DNA of 64,000 nucleotides from JBDHDH01 sp039591615 (lineage in GTDB: Bacteria; Gemmatimonadota; Gemmatimonadetes; Gemmatimonadales; GWC2-71-9). Below the pieces are notes generated by a model. It searched no databases, was not told where the DNA came from, and worked only from the letters and a program-made list of their open reading frames with translations. Made by a program: the position numbers and the translations under genes. Shown here piece by piece: positions 26,065 through 35,814 of this stretch. The stretch's first letter is position 1. The number at the start of each line of letters is the position of its first letter. Location of the stretch: assembly GCA_039591615.1 (NCBI GenBank), contig JBDHDH010000007.1:4422-68421 (forward strand), written 5' to 3'.

Positions 26065-27825
26065 ATGCGAACGCACCGCTGCGGGGCCCTTCGGGCGTCC
26101 CACGTGGGGGTGCACGTACGGCTCGGCGGTTGGGTGCATCGGGTCCGCGACTTGGGTGGTTTGCTCTTCTTCGACCTGCGCGATCGGGACGGGATCGTTC
26201 AGGTGGCGTTCGGCCCCGACTGGACCCCGCCGGAGGTGTTGGCCGCGGCCGCCGACGTGAGTACCGAATCGGTCGTCACATTGGAAGGTCTGGTGGAGCC
26301 CCGCCCCGTGGACGCCCGGAATCCGGAGATGGCAACCGGAGATGTCGAAGTCCATGGCACGGGCATCGAGGTCGTCGGGCCAGCGGATCCGAAGGCGCTG
26401 CCGATCCCGGTGTGGCGCTCCAAAGGGGAGGAGCTGCCGGCAGAGGAGCTACGGCTCCAGCACCGGCACCTCGATCTCCGGCGATCCGAGCTGCAGCGGA
26501 ACTTCGAGCTGCGGCACCGATTACTCCAGCGGACACGAGCGAGCCTCACGGCGCAGGGCTTCTACGAGATCGAGACACCGATCTTGACGAAGCCGACCCC
26601 GGAGGGCGCCCGGGATTACCTCGTTCCGTCTCGGGTGCACCGCGGGCAGTTCTATGCGCTGCCGCAGTCGCCTCAGATCTATAAGCAGCTCCTGATGATC
26701 TCCGGTTTCGACCGCTACTTTCAGATTGCGCGGTGCTTCCGCGATGAGGATCTCCGTGCCGACCGGCAGCCCGAATTCACCCAGATCGACCTCGAGGCGT
26801 CGTTCGTTGCGCCATGCGACGTCTATGGCGTTCTCGAGACGCTCTTTGTCGCTCTCTGGGAGGAGGGGGGTCACCGCGTGACGGCCCCGTTCCCAAGGCT
26901 GAGCTATCACGAGGCGCTGGAGCGCTACGGCACCGACAAGCCCGATCTCCGCTTCGAGCTCGCCCTCTTGGACCTGGGCGAAACGTTCGCAGGCCGGGGC
27001 TTCCGGGCGTTCGATCTCGCGGTGCAAGATGGCGGACGGGTGAGGGGCATCCGAGTCCCTGGCGGCGCCGCCCTGTCACGCAAAGAGGTCGATGGGCTGG
27101 CCGATGTCGCGAAGCAGGCAGGGGCCGGTGGGCTGGCCACCCTCAAAAGGAAGGGCGACACCCTCTCCGGCCCTCTCGCCAGTATCGATGGCGTGACGGC
27201 CGAGGTGGTCGGTCTCGAAGACGGCGATCTGCTTGTGGCTGCTGCCGGCCCGGATCGGGTCACCGCTCCCGCGCTGGACAGCGTGCGCCGGCAGCTCATT
27301 GAGCGGCTGCGCCCGCTCCCTTCACCCGAGCATGCGTTTGCCTGGATCGAGGCGTTTCCGCTCTTCGAGCACGATCCCCAGTCTCGTCAGTGGATCTTCG
27401 CGCATCATCCGTTCACCGCGCCGCATCCCGACGACGTGGATCGGTTGTTGGAGGGTGACGTCAAGGGAATCCGAGCGCTTCACTACGACCTCGTCTACAA
27501 CGGCACCGAGCTGGGGAGCGGCTCCATCCGGATTACGGATCCCCGCCTCCAGCTGCACATTCTCGGTCTCCTGGGGATCTCTGAGCAACACGCGTATCAG
27601 CGCTTTGGCTTTCTCCTTCGGGCGCTGGCCGCTGGCGCGCCGCCGCACGGTGGATTCGCCGTGGGGTTCGACCGCGCCGTCATGTTGCTGGCTGGCGCCA
27701 CGAGCCTTCGCGACGTGATCGCCTTCCCCAAGACGACGGCCGCACGAGCACTTTTCGAGGAGGCTCCGGCCGCTCTGGATCCCGAGGACCTGCGGGAGCT
27801 CGCGCTGAAGATCGAGCATCGATGA
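26065..27825 (+). CDS. aspS: Aspartyl-tRNA synthetase (bacterial type)
   Basis: Class II aminoacyl-tRNA synthetase charging tRNA-Asp (possibly also tRNA-Asn; the sequence does not decide). The OB-fold anticodon domain spans about residues 1-100; motif 2 is YFQIARCFRDEDLRADRQPEF, and motif 3 is GGFAVGFDRAVMLLAGATSLRDVIAFPKT. The insertion typical of bacterial AspRS lies between them. ATG 26065 (MRTHRCGAL) matches the usual N terminus; GTG 26050 would add five residues. The total is 586 residues. Confidence 0.96.
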   Translation: MRTHRCGALRASHVGVHVRLGGWVHRVRDLGGLLFFDLRDRDGIVQVAFGPDWTPPEVLAAAADVSTESVVTLEGLVEPRPVDARNPEMATGDVEVHGTGIEVVGPADPKALPIPVWRSKGEELPAEELRLQHRHLDLRRSELQRNFELRHRLLQRTRASLTAQGFYEIETPILTKPTPEGARDYLVPSRVHRGQFYALPQSPQIYKQLLMISGFDRYFQIARCFRDEDLRADRQPEFTQIDLEASFVAPCDVYGVLETLFVALWEEGGHRVTAPFPRLSYHEALERYGTDKPDLRFELALLDLGETFAGRGFRAFDLAVQDGGRVRGIRVPGGAALSRKEVDGLADVAKQAGAGGLATLKRKGDTLSGPLASIDGVTAEVVGLEDGDLLVAAAGPDRVTAPALDSVRRQLIERLRPLPSPEHAFAWIEAFPLFEHDPQSRQWIFAHHPFTAPHPDDVDRLLEGDVKGIRALHYDLVYNGTELGSGSIRITDPRLQLHILGLLGISEQHAYQRFGFLLRALAAGAPPHGGFAVGFDRAVMLLAGATSLRDVIAFPKTTAARALFEEAPAALDPEDLRELALKIEHR

Positions 27826-28781
27826 TGAAGTCCCACGACGTCACCCACCGACTGTCGGCGGAGGGCGCGGATCCCCTGGCTTTAGCCGGGGTGAACGACG
27901 GGAACCTCTTGGAGCTCGAGCGGCTCACGGGGGTGCGTGCCTCGATGCGCGGCGACCAGGTCACCCTGGCCGGCGACCTCGAGGCGGTCGAGCGGGCCAC
28001 CCGGGTGGCCGCAGCGATGATCGATGTCGCGCGCATGGGAGAGACCGTCACCCCGGATGATGTTCGCAGCCTCTCGATGCAGGATGGTCAGCGGGGCCCG
28101 CCAAGAGACGACGCGGACCTCAAGATCGTGCTTCCAGGCATCCGGCGGGTGATCCAGCCGAGGAGTTCGGGGCAACGGGACTACCTCCGGAATCTCAAGG
28201 AGAACGATATCGTCGTGGGGATCGGGCCGGCAGGAACGGGGAAGACCTACCTCGCCGTGGCCGTGGGGGCGGAGGCGCTGGCGCGGAAGCGGGTCCGTCG
28301 ACTGGTGCTCGCCCGCCCGGCTGTCGAAGCCGGGGAACGCCTCGGGTTTCTCCCGGGCGACATGCAGGCCAAGGTGGATCCCTACCTGCGCCCCTTGTAC
28401 GACGCGCTCGAAGACATGATGCCGAACGACCGAATCCAGAAGGCGTTGGAATCACGGATCATCGAGATCGCGCCCCTGGCCTACATGCGGGGACGGACGC
28501 TCGCCGACGCGTACGTTATTCTCGACGAGGCACAAAACGTCACTGGCGGTCAAATGAAGATGTTCCTGACCCGGCTCGGCCTGAATTCCCGGGCGGTCAT
28601 CGTTGGTGACAAGACGCAGATCGATCTCCCTCATCGCGAGGAGTCGGGCCTGATCCAGGTGGAGCGGATCCTGCCGGGGATCGACGGAGTGGCCTTCTGT
28701 TACCTGGACGAACGAGACGTCGTTCGGCACCGTCTGGTCCGCGACATCGTCCAGGCATACGCGGAGGACCAAGGGGCATGA
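27822..28781 (+). CDS. PhoH-like ATPase (YbeZ)
   Basis: A 319-residue P-loop NTPase of the PhoH/YbeZ type. Walker A is GPAGTGKTY at about residues 133-141, Walker B is AYVILDEAQNV, and LTRLGLNSRAVIVGDKTQIDLP is the following conserved block. YbeZ works with YbeY in rRNA processing and ribosome maturation, and ybeY lies two genes downstream with pgpH between them, the common phoH-pgpH-ybeY order. It has a 4-nt overlap with aspS. Confidence 0.93.
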   Translation: MMKSHDVTHRLSAEGADPLALAGVNDGNLLELERLTGVRASMRGDQVTLAGDLEAVERATRVAAAMIDVARMGETVTPDDVRSLSMQDGQRGPPRDDADLKIVLPGIRRVIQPRSSGQRDYLRNLKENDIVVGIGPAGTGKTYLAVAVGAEALARKRVRRLVLARPAVEAGERLGFLPGDMQAKVDPYLRPLYDALEDMMPNDRIQKALESRIIEIAPLAYMRGRTLADAYVILDEAQNVTGGQMKMFLTRLGLNSRAVIVGDKTQIDLPHREESGLIQVERILPGIDGVAFCYLDERDVVRHRLVRDIVQAYAEDQGA

Positions 28782-30982
28782 AGCCCGACCGGCGATCGCT
28801 GTATCTCGATCTCCAGCCTTCCCGGCTGCCTCGGGCGGTGGCGTACCATGCAGCCCGCTGGGGCCTACTCGTGGCGCTGGCGCTGGCGACCTATGCCCTC
28901 TACCCCGTTGCCGGTGGATTCGAGGTTCCCCTGCCCGAGGTGGGGGAAGTGTCCGATGAGGAGGTGTTGGCGCCGTTCGACTTCGCCGTGCGGAAGTCGT
29001 CCGCGGAGATCGAGCGAGAGGCAACCACCCTCTCGGCGACCGTCCCGCCAGTCTACGATTTCGTCGAACCGGTACGGGACTCGGTGCTGGCGCGGACCGA
29101 GCGACTCTTCGCAGCTCTCGACAGCGCGCGGAGCGGGGACAGCATCCTGGGTGCGGCTCAGCGCTTTGGCATCCGCCTCAACCCCGACGAGGCGCAGTAC
29201 GTGCTCGAGGGCCGACGGGTCCCGCGGTTTCGAACGGGAGTCCGAACGGTGCTGCGTCGGGAGCTCGCCCGCGGCGTCGGCGGGCCTGGGACAGTCGAAT
29301 CGGAGCAGCACGCGACCCTGCTGATCCGACGCAATGGGCGTGAACGAGTGGTGCCCCGGGAATCCGTGGTAACCTATCAGAAGTTCCTGGACGGGATCGG
29401 TACAAACCATCCCGATCCCAATTCTGCGATCGGAAATGGGCTCTACGTCAAGCTCCTCGCGGGGCTGTTCCAGCCGACGTTGGTCCCGAACACCGCGCTG
29501 ACCGAAGAGCTGCGACGGGACCTCGCGGCCAGCGTGGACTCGGTGAAGGACAGAGTGCGAGCGAACGAGCGCATCGTCGACGCCAACGACGTCGTCACGC
29601 CAGAGATTCGGGACCGACTGGTGGCGTTGCGGGCGGAGCAGCTGCGGCGAGGCGGCGGTTCGGATGGGAATTTCCTGGGGGTCGTCGGCCAGGTGTTGAC
29701 GAACGCGCTCGTGCTGGCCGCCTTCTGGTTACTCCTCATGCTGTATCGGACCTACACGTACGACAACTCACGGCATATGGTGGTGCTCGCCCTGCTTCTC
29801 GGGCTGGTGCTGGTGGGTGCCGCGCTCAATCGGGAGTTCATCTCCGAAGCCCCAGAGCTGATCCCCATTCCGTTCGCCGTCATGCTGATCACGATCTTGT
29901 TCAGCGGTCGGGTGGCGATCGCGGCGGCGCTCGTCCTGGCCATCTTGATCGGGACACAAGCGGTCTACGGCGGTGCCGACGCGCTTTTCGTCGCCTTCGT
30001 CGGTGGCGTCGCCGCCGCGCTCAGCGTACGGGTCATTCGACGCCGAACACAGCTGCTAGTCTCGGTCGCGATCGTCACGGGAGCGTTCATGCTCGCGGAT
30101 GTGGTGGTGGGCTTGCGGGCCGGCATTGCGGTCGCGGAAGTGGGACTAGGTGGCCTCACCGGTGGATTGAACGCGCTGGTCTCGGCGGGACTGGTGTTGA
30201 TCGCCCTTCCCATCTTCGAGTCCATGGCTCGGGTGACCACGGACTTCACGCTCCTGGAGCTCTCAGACCCAAGCCGCCCGTTGCTCCGGCGCCTGGCCAC
30301 CGAGGCCCCTGGGACGTATGCCCACAGCATTGCCATGGCGAACCTGTGCGAGGCGGCCTGTAACGCTGTTGGAGCCGACGGCCTCCTCGCGAGGGTGGGG
30401 TGTTACTACCATGACGTGGGAAAGCTCAAAAAGCCGCAGTTCTTCGTGGAGAATCAATCGTCCGGGAGCAACCCGCACGACAAGCTGAAGCCCGATGTGT
30501 CTGCGGCGATCATCAGGAACCACGTGCGTGAGGGGCTGGCCCTCGGCGACGATCACAAGCTGCCGGACGTGATCAAGGCCTTCATCCCCGAGCATCACGG
30601 CACGATGGAGATCACCTACTTCCTCGACCGGGCCCGGGCACGGACGTCGGACCCCGGCATCAAGCTCGAGGAGTACCAGTACCCCGGCCCTCGACCGCAG
30701 TCGATCGAAACAGCCGTCACCATGCTTGCGGACGGGGTGGAAGCCGCGGTTCGCGTGCTCGGCGACGCGACTCCCGAAAAGCTCCGCAACGCGATCGACC
30801 ACATCGTGCAGGTCCGCATCGCCGCCGGTCAACTCGATGAAGCACCGATCACCCTCGGGCAGTTGAACCGGATCAAACAAGAGTTCGCCCGCGTCCTCGG
30901 CGGCGTGTACCACAACCGGATCGATTATCCGCGTTCTGTCGGTGGGATCTCGGCTGACTGGCAGCCGGCGTCCACCGCGTGA
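28778..30982 (+). CDS. 7TM-HD family cyclic-di-AMP phosphodiesterase-like protein (PgpH)
   Basis: A 734-residue membrane protein. One transmembrane helix at about residues 28-47 precedes an extracytoplasmic 7TMR-HDED domain (about 50-300). A helical membrane block follows (about 305-500) and then a cytoplasmic HD domain. The HD region reads GTYAHSIAMANLCEAA, CYYHDVGKLKKPQFFVENQ (His-Asp at about 543-544), IPEHHGTMEITYFLDRA, and PRPQSIETAVTMLADGVEAA, the full PgpH pattern. PgpH proteins degrade c-di-AMP. The ATGA overlap ties it to phoH. Confidence 0.92.
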   Translation: MKPDRRSLYLDLQPSRLPRAVAYHAARWGLLVALALATYALYPVAGGFEVPLPEVGEVSDEEVLAPFDFAVRKSSAEIEREATTLSATVPPVYDFVEPVRDSVLARTERLFAALDSARSGDSILGAAQRFGIRLNPDEAQYVLEGRRVPRFRTGVRTVLRRELARGVGGPGTVESEQHATLLIRRNGRERVVPRESVVTYQKFLDGIGTNHPDPNSAIGNGLYVKLLAGLFQPTLVPNTALTEELRRDLAASVDSVKDRVRANERIVDANDVVTPEIRDRLVALRAEQLRRGGGSDGNFLGVVGQVLTNALVLAAFWLLLMLYRTYTYDNSRHMVVLALLLGLVLVGAALNREFISEAPELIPIPFAVMLITILFSGRVAIAAALVLAILIGTQAVYGGADALFVAFVGGVAAALSVRVIRRRTQLLVSVAIVTGAFMLADVVVGLRAGIAVAEVGLGGLTGGLNALVSAGLVLIALPIFESMARVTTDFTLLELSDPSRPLLRRLATEAPGTYAHSIAMANLCEAACNAVGADGLLARVGCYYHDVGKLKKPQFFVENQSSGSNPHDKLKPDVSAAIIRNHVREGLALGDDHKLPDVIKAFIPEHHGTMEITYFLDRARARTSDPGIKLEEYQYPGPRPQSIETAVTMLADGVEAAVRVLGDATPEKLRNAIDHIVQVRIAAGQLDEAPITLGQLNRIKQEFARVLGGVYHNRIDYPRSVGGISADWQPASTA

Positions 30983-31406
30983 CATCGGGGTCGTTGATCC
31001 CGGTGCGCTGGGGCCCGTGTCGCCGACGGTCGTCCGTCGAGCAGTCACCGTGGTGCTCGACGGAGAGGGAGCCGGACCGGCGGAGATCGACGTGGTGTTC
31101 GTATCGGGCGCCAAAATGCGTGGTCTGAACCGTCGTACGTTCGGCCGGGACCGCTCCACGGACGTCCTCGCGTTTCAGTTCGCTCACCCCGGTCGGGTGG
31201 TAGGCGCGATCTATATCTGTCCCACCACCGCGAGGCGCCAGCTGGATCCAGAGGTGTCCGAACGCGAGGAGATCAGTCGCCTCATCGTGCACGGCACACT
31301 GCACGTGCTCGGCCACGATCACCCAAGGGGGGCGAATCGCACGCGCTCGGCGATGTGGCGCCGTCAGGAGCGATACATCCGACAACTCGAAGGGGTGGGG
31401 CGGTAA
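30942..31406 (+). CDS. ybeY: Endoribonuclease YbeY (rRNA maturation factor)
   Basis: Single-strand RNA endonuclease for 16S rRNA 3'-end maturation. The zinc motif HGTLHVLGHDH (His117, His121, His127) is intact, and the upstream block STDVLAFQF matches the family. GTG 30942 overlaps pgpH by 41 nt and the first 15 residues are not conserved, so a later start is possible, but no better codon is obvious. It is followed by a CorC-like gene, as in many bacteria. Confidence 0.93.
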   Translation: MGSRLTGSRRPPRDIGVVDPGALGPVSPTVVRRAVTVVLDGEGAGPAEIDVVFVSGAKMRGLNRRTFGRDRSTDVLAFQFAHPGRVVGAIYICPTTARRQLDPEVSEREEISRLIVHGTLHVLGHDHPRGANRTRSAMWRRQERYIRQLEGVGR

Positions 31407-32608
31407 TGGGCGGCGGACTGGCCGTAGCGGCATTCCTCGCTGCATTCCTCGCCGCCTCCTGGGCCGGTTTCCTGGTGTTGGCCGAAGAGGCACCGACTCT
31501 CGTACGCACGCCTGTTGGCACGACGGGGGAAGCCGCGCGGGCTCGCGTGTTCCCGGCGATCCAGATCGCCCGCCTCGCGCTCCTCATCCTGGCGGGCGTC
31601 TGTGCCGCCGCTGCGGTCGGGTGGTGGCACCGTCCTCCCATCGAAGCCACGGGCACTGTCTTGGTGTCCATCGGCGCACTCTACGTGCTGGCGGATGGGA
31701 TTCCCCGCGCGCTGGGCGTGCTCGCTCCACGACTGACTACGGCTGTCGCGCCCATCGCGCGACGCACCATGGCGCCGTTCGTCCCACTCATCGGATTGAT
31801 GACAGCGGCGGAGCGACGGGTGGCCGCGACGCTCCCGCCCGTCCACCCAACGTCTGAGGCGTTCGGTCAGGGCCAACGAGACATGCTGCTGGGGCTCTTG
31901 TCACTACGCGATATGATGGTGGCCGAGGTCATGACGCCGCGTCTCGACATTGTCGCGCTGGACGCGCGCGCGACGTTTCGGGATGTGGTGGACCTCTTGA
32001 AGAGGAGCGAACACGCTCGGATCCCCGTCTACCATGAAGATCTCGACAACATCGCTGGGGTCCTCTATGCGAAGGACGTGACCCCGGCGGCTGCCGGGAT
32101 TGCCGGGCCGCCGGGGAACTGGCACGAGTTGGTCCGGCCCGCGCAGTTCGTGCCGGAATCCAAGTCACTTGCCGCGCAGCTCCGTGACTTCCAGCGGGGG
32201 CCATCGCACCTCGCCATCGTCGTGGACGAGTTCGGAGGCACCTCCGGCCTGGTCACCCTCGAAGACATCCTGGAGGAAGTCGTCGGCGAGATCTACGACG
32301 AATACGATGTAGACGAGGAGCCAGCCATCGAACGGGAAGGGACCGACCGCTTCTGGGTGGACGGTCGCGTGAGCATCGATGACCTCGCCGAGCTATTGGG
32401 GACAACGTTCGAAGAGGAGGACGTCACCACGGTGGGGGGGCTCATTTACGCTGAGCTCGGCCGGGTTCCGCGACCGGGAGAGGAGCTCCGGATCGACGAC
32501 TTTCGTGTCGTGGTGGAACAAGTGGCCAAGCGACGAGTGCGCCGCGTCTATTTCGAGCGCTTGCAGGATACGTCCATCGTGGAAGCCGGCCGCGGGGGAG
32601 AAGGTTGA
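31406..32608 (+). CDS. CorC/HlyC-type CNNM transporter-like protein, copy 1
   Basis: A 400-residue membrane protein. An N-terminal hydrophobic region (about residues 1-150, three to four helices) is a shortened, divergent version of the DUF21/CNNM core. A CBS pair follows, opening LSLRDMMVAEVMTPRLDIVAL with RIPVYHEDLDNIAGVLYAKD and LAIVVDEFGGTSGLVTLEDILEEVVGEIYDE. A CorC_HlyC transporter-associated domain (about 310-395) ends it. Relatives are linked to Mg2+/Co2+ efflux. ATG 31406 overlaps the ybeY stop by 1 nt (TAATG). A paralogue follows immediately. Confidence 0.88.
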   Translation: MGGGLAVAAFLAAFLAASWAGFLVLAEEAPTLVRTPVGTTGEAARARVFPAIQIARLALLILAGVCAAAAVGWWHRPPIEATGTVLVSIGALYVLADGIPRALGVLAPRLTTAVAPIARRTMAPFVPLIGLMTAAERRVAATLPPVHPTSEAFGQGQRDMLLGLLSLRDMMVAEVMTPRLDIVALDARATFRDVVDLLKRSEHARIPVYHEDLDNIAGVLYAKDVTPAAAGIAGPPGNWHELVRPAQFVPESKSLAAQLRDFQRGPSHLAIVVDEFGGTSGLVTLEDILEEVVGEIYDEYDVDEEPAIEREGTDRFWVDGRVSIDDLAELLGTTFEEEDVTTVGGLIYAELGRVPRPGEELRIDDFRVVVEQVAKRRVRRVYFERLQDTSIVEAGRGGEG

Positions 32609-33792
32609 TGGGTTGGCTGCTATTGCTGACCGGGGTGGCTGTGGCGGCCACGGGGGTGACTTTGGCCACGGGCACCCTGGCGGTGAGTCGGGTGGAGCTC
32701 TATCGCTGGATCTCCCACAGGCTGCGTCGAGCTGGGTCGGCGGCACCCGTGCTGGCAATACCGGGGCGTCTCCTCGGCGCAGCCGGCGGGATCGCCACGG
32801 TCGGGATTCTCCTCGCGGCGTTCGGTCTCATGGCTTCGACCGCTCGCCTCCCACTCTGGCTCGGGGCCGTCACCGTGCTGGTCGCGGCGATCCCGATCCT
32901 CTTGACCGTCGTGTGCGCCGTGCCACGCGCCCTGGGCCAGCGGTGGGCGGAGCCCATCGTGGAGAACGCGGTACCGTGGCTCGATCGACTGTCCACCCTC
33001 TCCGCTCCGCTAGTGCTGGCCGGCACCGACGCGCGACCTCGAACGGCGCTGGCGGCCTTCCTCGGGTCCGACGAGGAATCGCTAGACACTGCCGAGCTGA
33101 TTACGGTCCTGCTGGGGGTACTCAGCTTCACCGAGCGTCCTGTGCGCGAGATCATCACGCCGCGGACGGACATCGTGGCCATCCGCGAAGGGGCGAAGCT
33201 CGACGAAGTGGGACAGATGTTCGCCGAAGGGGGATACTCGCGCGTCCCGGTCTATCGCGATTCGCTGGACAACATCATCGGAATGATCTACGCGCTCGAC
33301 CTCCTGAAAGTCGCACCGCGGGCGGAGCTTCCCCTGCGACCCGTCGCCGTGGCGCCGGCGTCCAAGCCCTGCGCCGATCTGCTGTTCGAGATGCAGCGTG
33401 ATCGGCGGCAATTCGCCGTCGTGCTCGATGAGTACGGTGGCACGGCGGGCATCGCGACATTTCAAGACCTGCTGGCGGAACTGGTTGGGGAGATCTTCCC
33501 AGACGCGGAGGGTCGTGGCAATGGGAAGGCCGGAGTGGTGGAAGTGGCGGAGGTAACAGGGGCTACTCCCTGCGATGAAATCGAGGCGCGTTTCGACATC
33601 GCTCTGCCATCGCAGGCAGAGACGGTGGGGGGCCTGCTGGCCCGGACGGCCGGACGCATTCCTCAATCCGGCGAGCGCTACGTTATCGCGGAACTCGAAT
33701 TCGATGTCTTGGCGGCGACACCGACGCGCGTGGAGCGGGTCGTAGTCCGTCGAGGGCCCGTGCCGACCGTGCACCTGGGAGGAGGTCAATGA
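32608..33792 (+). CDS. CorC/HlyC-type CNNM transporter-like protein, copy 2
   Basis: A 394-residue paralogue of the preceding gene with the same layout: hydrophobic N terminus (about residues 1-130), CBS pair (TERPVREIITPRTDIVAI, RVPVYRDSLDNIIGMIYALD, FAVVLDEYGGTAGIATFQDLLAELVGEIF), then a CorC_HlyC domain. ATG 32608 shares a nucleotide with the upstream stop (TGATG). The two copies probably work as a heterodimer or as parallel Mg2+-handling proteins; mgtE lies two genes on. Confidence 0.88.
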   Translation: MGWLLLLTGVAVAATGVTLATGTLAVSRVELYRWISHRLRRAGSAAPVLAIPGRLLGAAGGIATVGILLAAFGLMASTARLPLWLGAVTVLVAAIPILLTVVCAVPRALGQRWAEPIVENAVPWLDRLSTLSAPLVLAGTDARPRTALAAFLGSDEESLDTAELITVLLGVLSFTERPVREIITPRTDIVAIREGAKLDEVGQMFAEGGYSRVPVYRDSLDNIIGMIYALDLLKVAPRAELPLRPVAVAPASKPCADLLFEMQRDRRQFAVVLDEYGGTAGIATFQDLLAELVGEIFPDAEGRGNGKAGVVEVAEVTGATPCDEIEARFDIALPSQAETVGGLLARTAGRIPQSGERYVIAELEFDVLAATPTRVERVVVRRGPVPTVHLGGGQ

Positions 33793-34442
33793 GGCCCGGT
33801 GCCAGGCGCCTTCGGCGCTACTTCATCGTTGGACTCGTGGTCATCGCGCCCGTTGGCCTCACGTTGTTCGTCCTGCGATGGGTGTTCCAGACGCTCGACT
33901 CGATCCTCGGCAATCCGCTGCGAGACGCCCTGGGGTTCCGAGTGCCCGGGTTGGGCTTCTTGCTCCTCGCGGTCTTCGTCGTCGTGGTTGGGTGGATTGT
34001 CCATCGAGCAGCGGGCCGGCAACTCCTGCACTGGTGGAATGAAGCGTTGGTGCGGTTTCCGCTCACCGGCCGCATCTACAATGCCGTCAGTCAGATCGTG
34101 CAGTCGGTGGTTGGCGAGCGGCGAAAGCTGTTCCGCCGAACAGTGCTCATCCCGTACCCGACGGAGGGTGTCTGGGCGATCGCGTTCGTGACTCATGACG
34201 ACGCAGCCGTTCTGTCACAGCTCGTCGGTGAGCCTTGCGTCAACGTGTTCGTGCCGTCGACTCCGAATCCTACGACGGGATTCATGCTGATTGTGCCGCG
34301 GGCGCGAATCATCGAAACGGAGATATCCGTCGAAGAGGCCATGAAGCTCATTCTCTCGGGAGGTGCCGTGAGCCCCAGCGATATCGCGACGCTCACGCGC
34401 CGGCGAGGCCTCGACTTGGACTCCCTGCTCAGAGAGAGCTAG
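33789..34442 (+). CDS. DUF502 family membrane protein
   Basis: A 217-residue protein with two transmembrane helices (YFIVGLVVIAPVGLTLFVLRWVF, about residues 11-33, and GLGFLLLAVFVVVVGWIVH, about 54-72). A cytosolic domain carrying PLTGRIYNAVSQIVQSV, GFMLIVPRARIIETEISVEEAMKLILSGGAV follows. These blocks define DUF502, whose function is not established. It sits between Mg2+-type transporters with an ATGA overlap upstream and a 1-nt gap to mgtE. Confidence 0.88.
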   Translation: MRPGARRLRRYFIVGLVVIAPVGLTLFVLRWVFQTLDSILGNPLRDALGFRVPGLGFLLLAVFVVVVGWIVHRAAGRQLLHWWNEALVRFPLTGRIYNAVSQIVQSVVGERRKLFRRTVLIPYPTEGVWAIAFVTHDDAAVLSQLVGEPCVNVFVPSTPNPTTGFMLIVPRARIIETEISVEEAMKLILSGGAVSPSDIATLTRRRGLDLDSLLRES

Positions 34443-34443
34443 C

Positions 34444-35790
34444 GTGGATCCGGCTGCGACCCTGCAGGAGGAGCTCCGACGTCTGGTCGAAGCTGGTGAT
34501 CTCCCAGCCCTCCTCGCCCGTGCACGGGAGCTCCATGCGTCAGATCTCTCCGACGTGCTGGCGGAGCTGGATCCGGACGTCCGGCTGCGCATCGTGCGGG
34601 CGCTGCCTCCCGAGCTCGTTTCGGATGCGCTCGCGGAGATGGAGGAGGAGGAGCACCCAGAGAGGGTGCTCGCAGCGCTGCGCCCAGAGCAAGCGGCGCA
34701 TATCGTCGAGGAGCTGGAGGATGACGATGCCGTTGACCTGATCTCGGAGCTGCCGGCGGAGAAGGTCGCTCCGATCCTCCGCTACGTCGCCGATCGAGAC
34801 GACATCGAGCGGCTCCTTGGCTACGAGGAAGACACGGCCGGCGGGCGCATGACGGCCGCGGTGGTTTCGGTCTCGGACGGCGCGACGGCGGCCGAAGCCA
34901 TTGACGAGATCCGACGCCAGGCGGAGGAGGTCGGCGAGTTCTACCAAGTCTATTGCGTCGATGATCAGCATCGGCTCGTTGGGACGTTACCGCTGCAACG
35001 GGTAGTCGTGGCCGCTCCGGTGGCCCGAGTCCGGGACATCATGGAGGAGCCGCTCGCCGTCGCGACGCCTGAGCTCGATCAAGAGGAGGTCGCTCGTCTC
35101 ATGGCCCGGTACAACGTGCCGGCACTTCCAGTGGTCAATCCGGCGGGCAAGCTGCTGGGCCGGATCACGTTCGACGACGTCATGGACGTGGTCGAGGCAG
35201 AGAGTACCGAAGACCTCCTCAAGTTCGGAGGGATACCGGGCGATGAGCAGCTCGGTGGCGACTGGCGGCAGGCCGTGCGGAGTCGGCTCCCCTGGCTGTC
35301 GTTGAACATGCTGACAGCATTCTTGGGTGGCGCCGTGGTCTATTTCTTTCAACACGCCATCGAGGAGATCATTGCGTTGGCCGTGCTCATGCCCATCATC
35401 GCGGGGTTGGGTGGGAACGCGGGGACACAGGCCCTGGCGGTGACGGTCCGGCGGATCGCACTTGGTGGCATCGCACCGGGAAAAGGACTGCACCTGGTGG
35501 GGAAAGAGCTGCTGGTTGGGCTCGTGAACGGCATAATCGTCGGCGCCGCGGTGGCGGCCGTGACCACGCTGATAGGGCTCGGTTGGCAACTCGGCCTCGT
35601 CGTGCTGCTGGCAATGTGGGGCAATCTGGTGCTGGCCACCATGCTGGGTGCTGCAATTCCGCTGGTATTACAGCGGCTCGGTGCCGACCCCGCGGTTGCG
35701 AGCTCGATCTTCGTCACGGCCTTTACGGACGTCTTCGGCTTCGTCTTGCTCCTGGGGTTGGCAGCCGTGCTGCTCCTGCCGGGAGTATGA
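34444..35790 (+). CDS. mgtE: Magnesium transporter MgtE
   Basis: A 448-residue Mg2+ channel. The N-terminal superhelical domain (about residues 10-130) is rich in LAELDPDVRLRIVRALP- and VDLISELPAEKVA-type repeats. The CBS pair begins LGYEEDTAGGRMT and contains VARLMARYNVPALPVVNPAGKLLGRITFDDVMDV. A plug helix and five transmembrane helices follow, with GLGGNAGTQALAVTVRRIALG, the conserved pore segment. The GTG start is 1 nt after the DUF502 stop. Confidence 0.95.
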   Translation: MDPAATLQEELRRLVEAGDLPALLARARELHASDLSDVLAELDPDVRLRIVRALPPELVSDALAEMEEEEHPERVLAALRPEQAAHIVEELEDDDAVDLISELPAEKVAPILRYVADRDDIERLLGYEEDTAGGRMTAAVVSVSDGATAAEAIDEIRRQAEEVGEFYQVYCVDDQHRLVGTLPLQRVVVAAPVARVRDIMEEPLAVATPELDQEEVARLMARYNVPALPVVNPAGKLLGRITFDDVMDVVEAESTEDLLKFGGIPGDEQLGGDWRQAVRSRLPWLSLNMLTAFLGGAVVYFFQHAIEEIIALAVLMPIIAGLGGNAGTQALAVTVRRIALGGIAPGKGLHLVGKELLVGLVNGIIVGAAVAAVTTLIGLGWQLGLVVLLAMWGNLVLATMLGAAIPLVLQRLGADPAVASSIFVTAFTDVFGFVLLLGLAAVLLLPGV

Positions 35791-35814
35791 TTGGGAGATT
35801 GGGTTGCGGCGGTT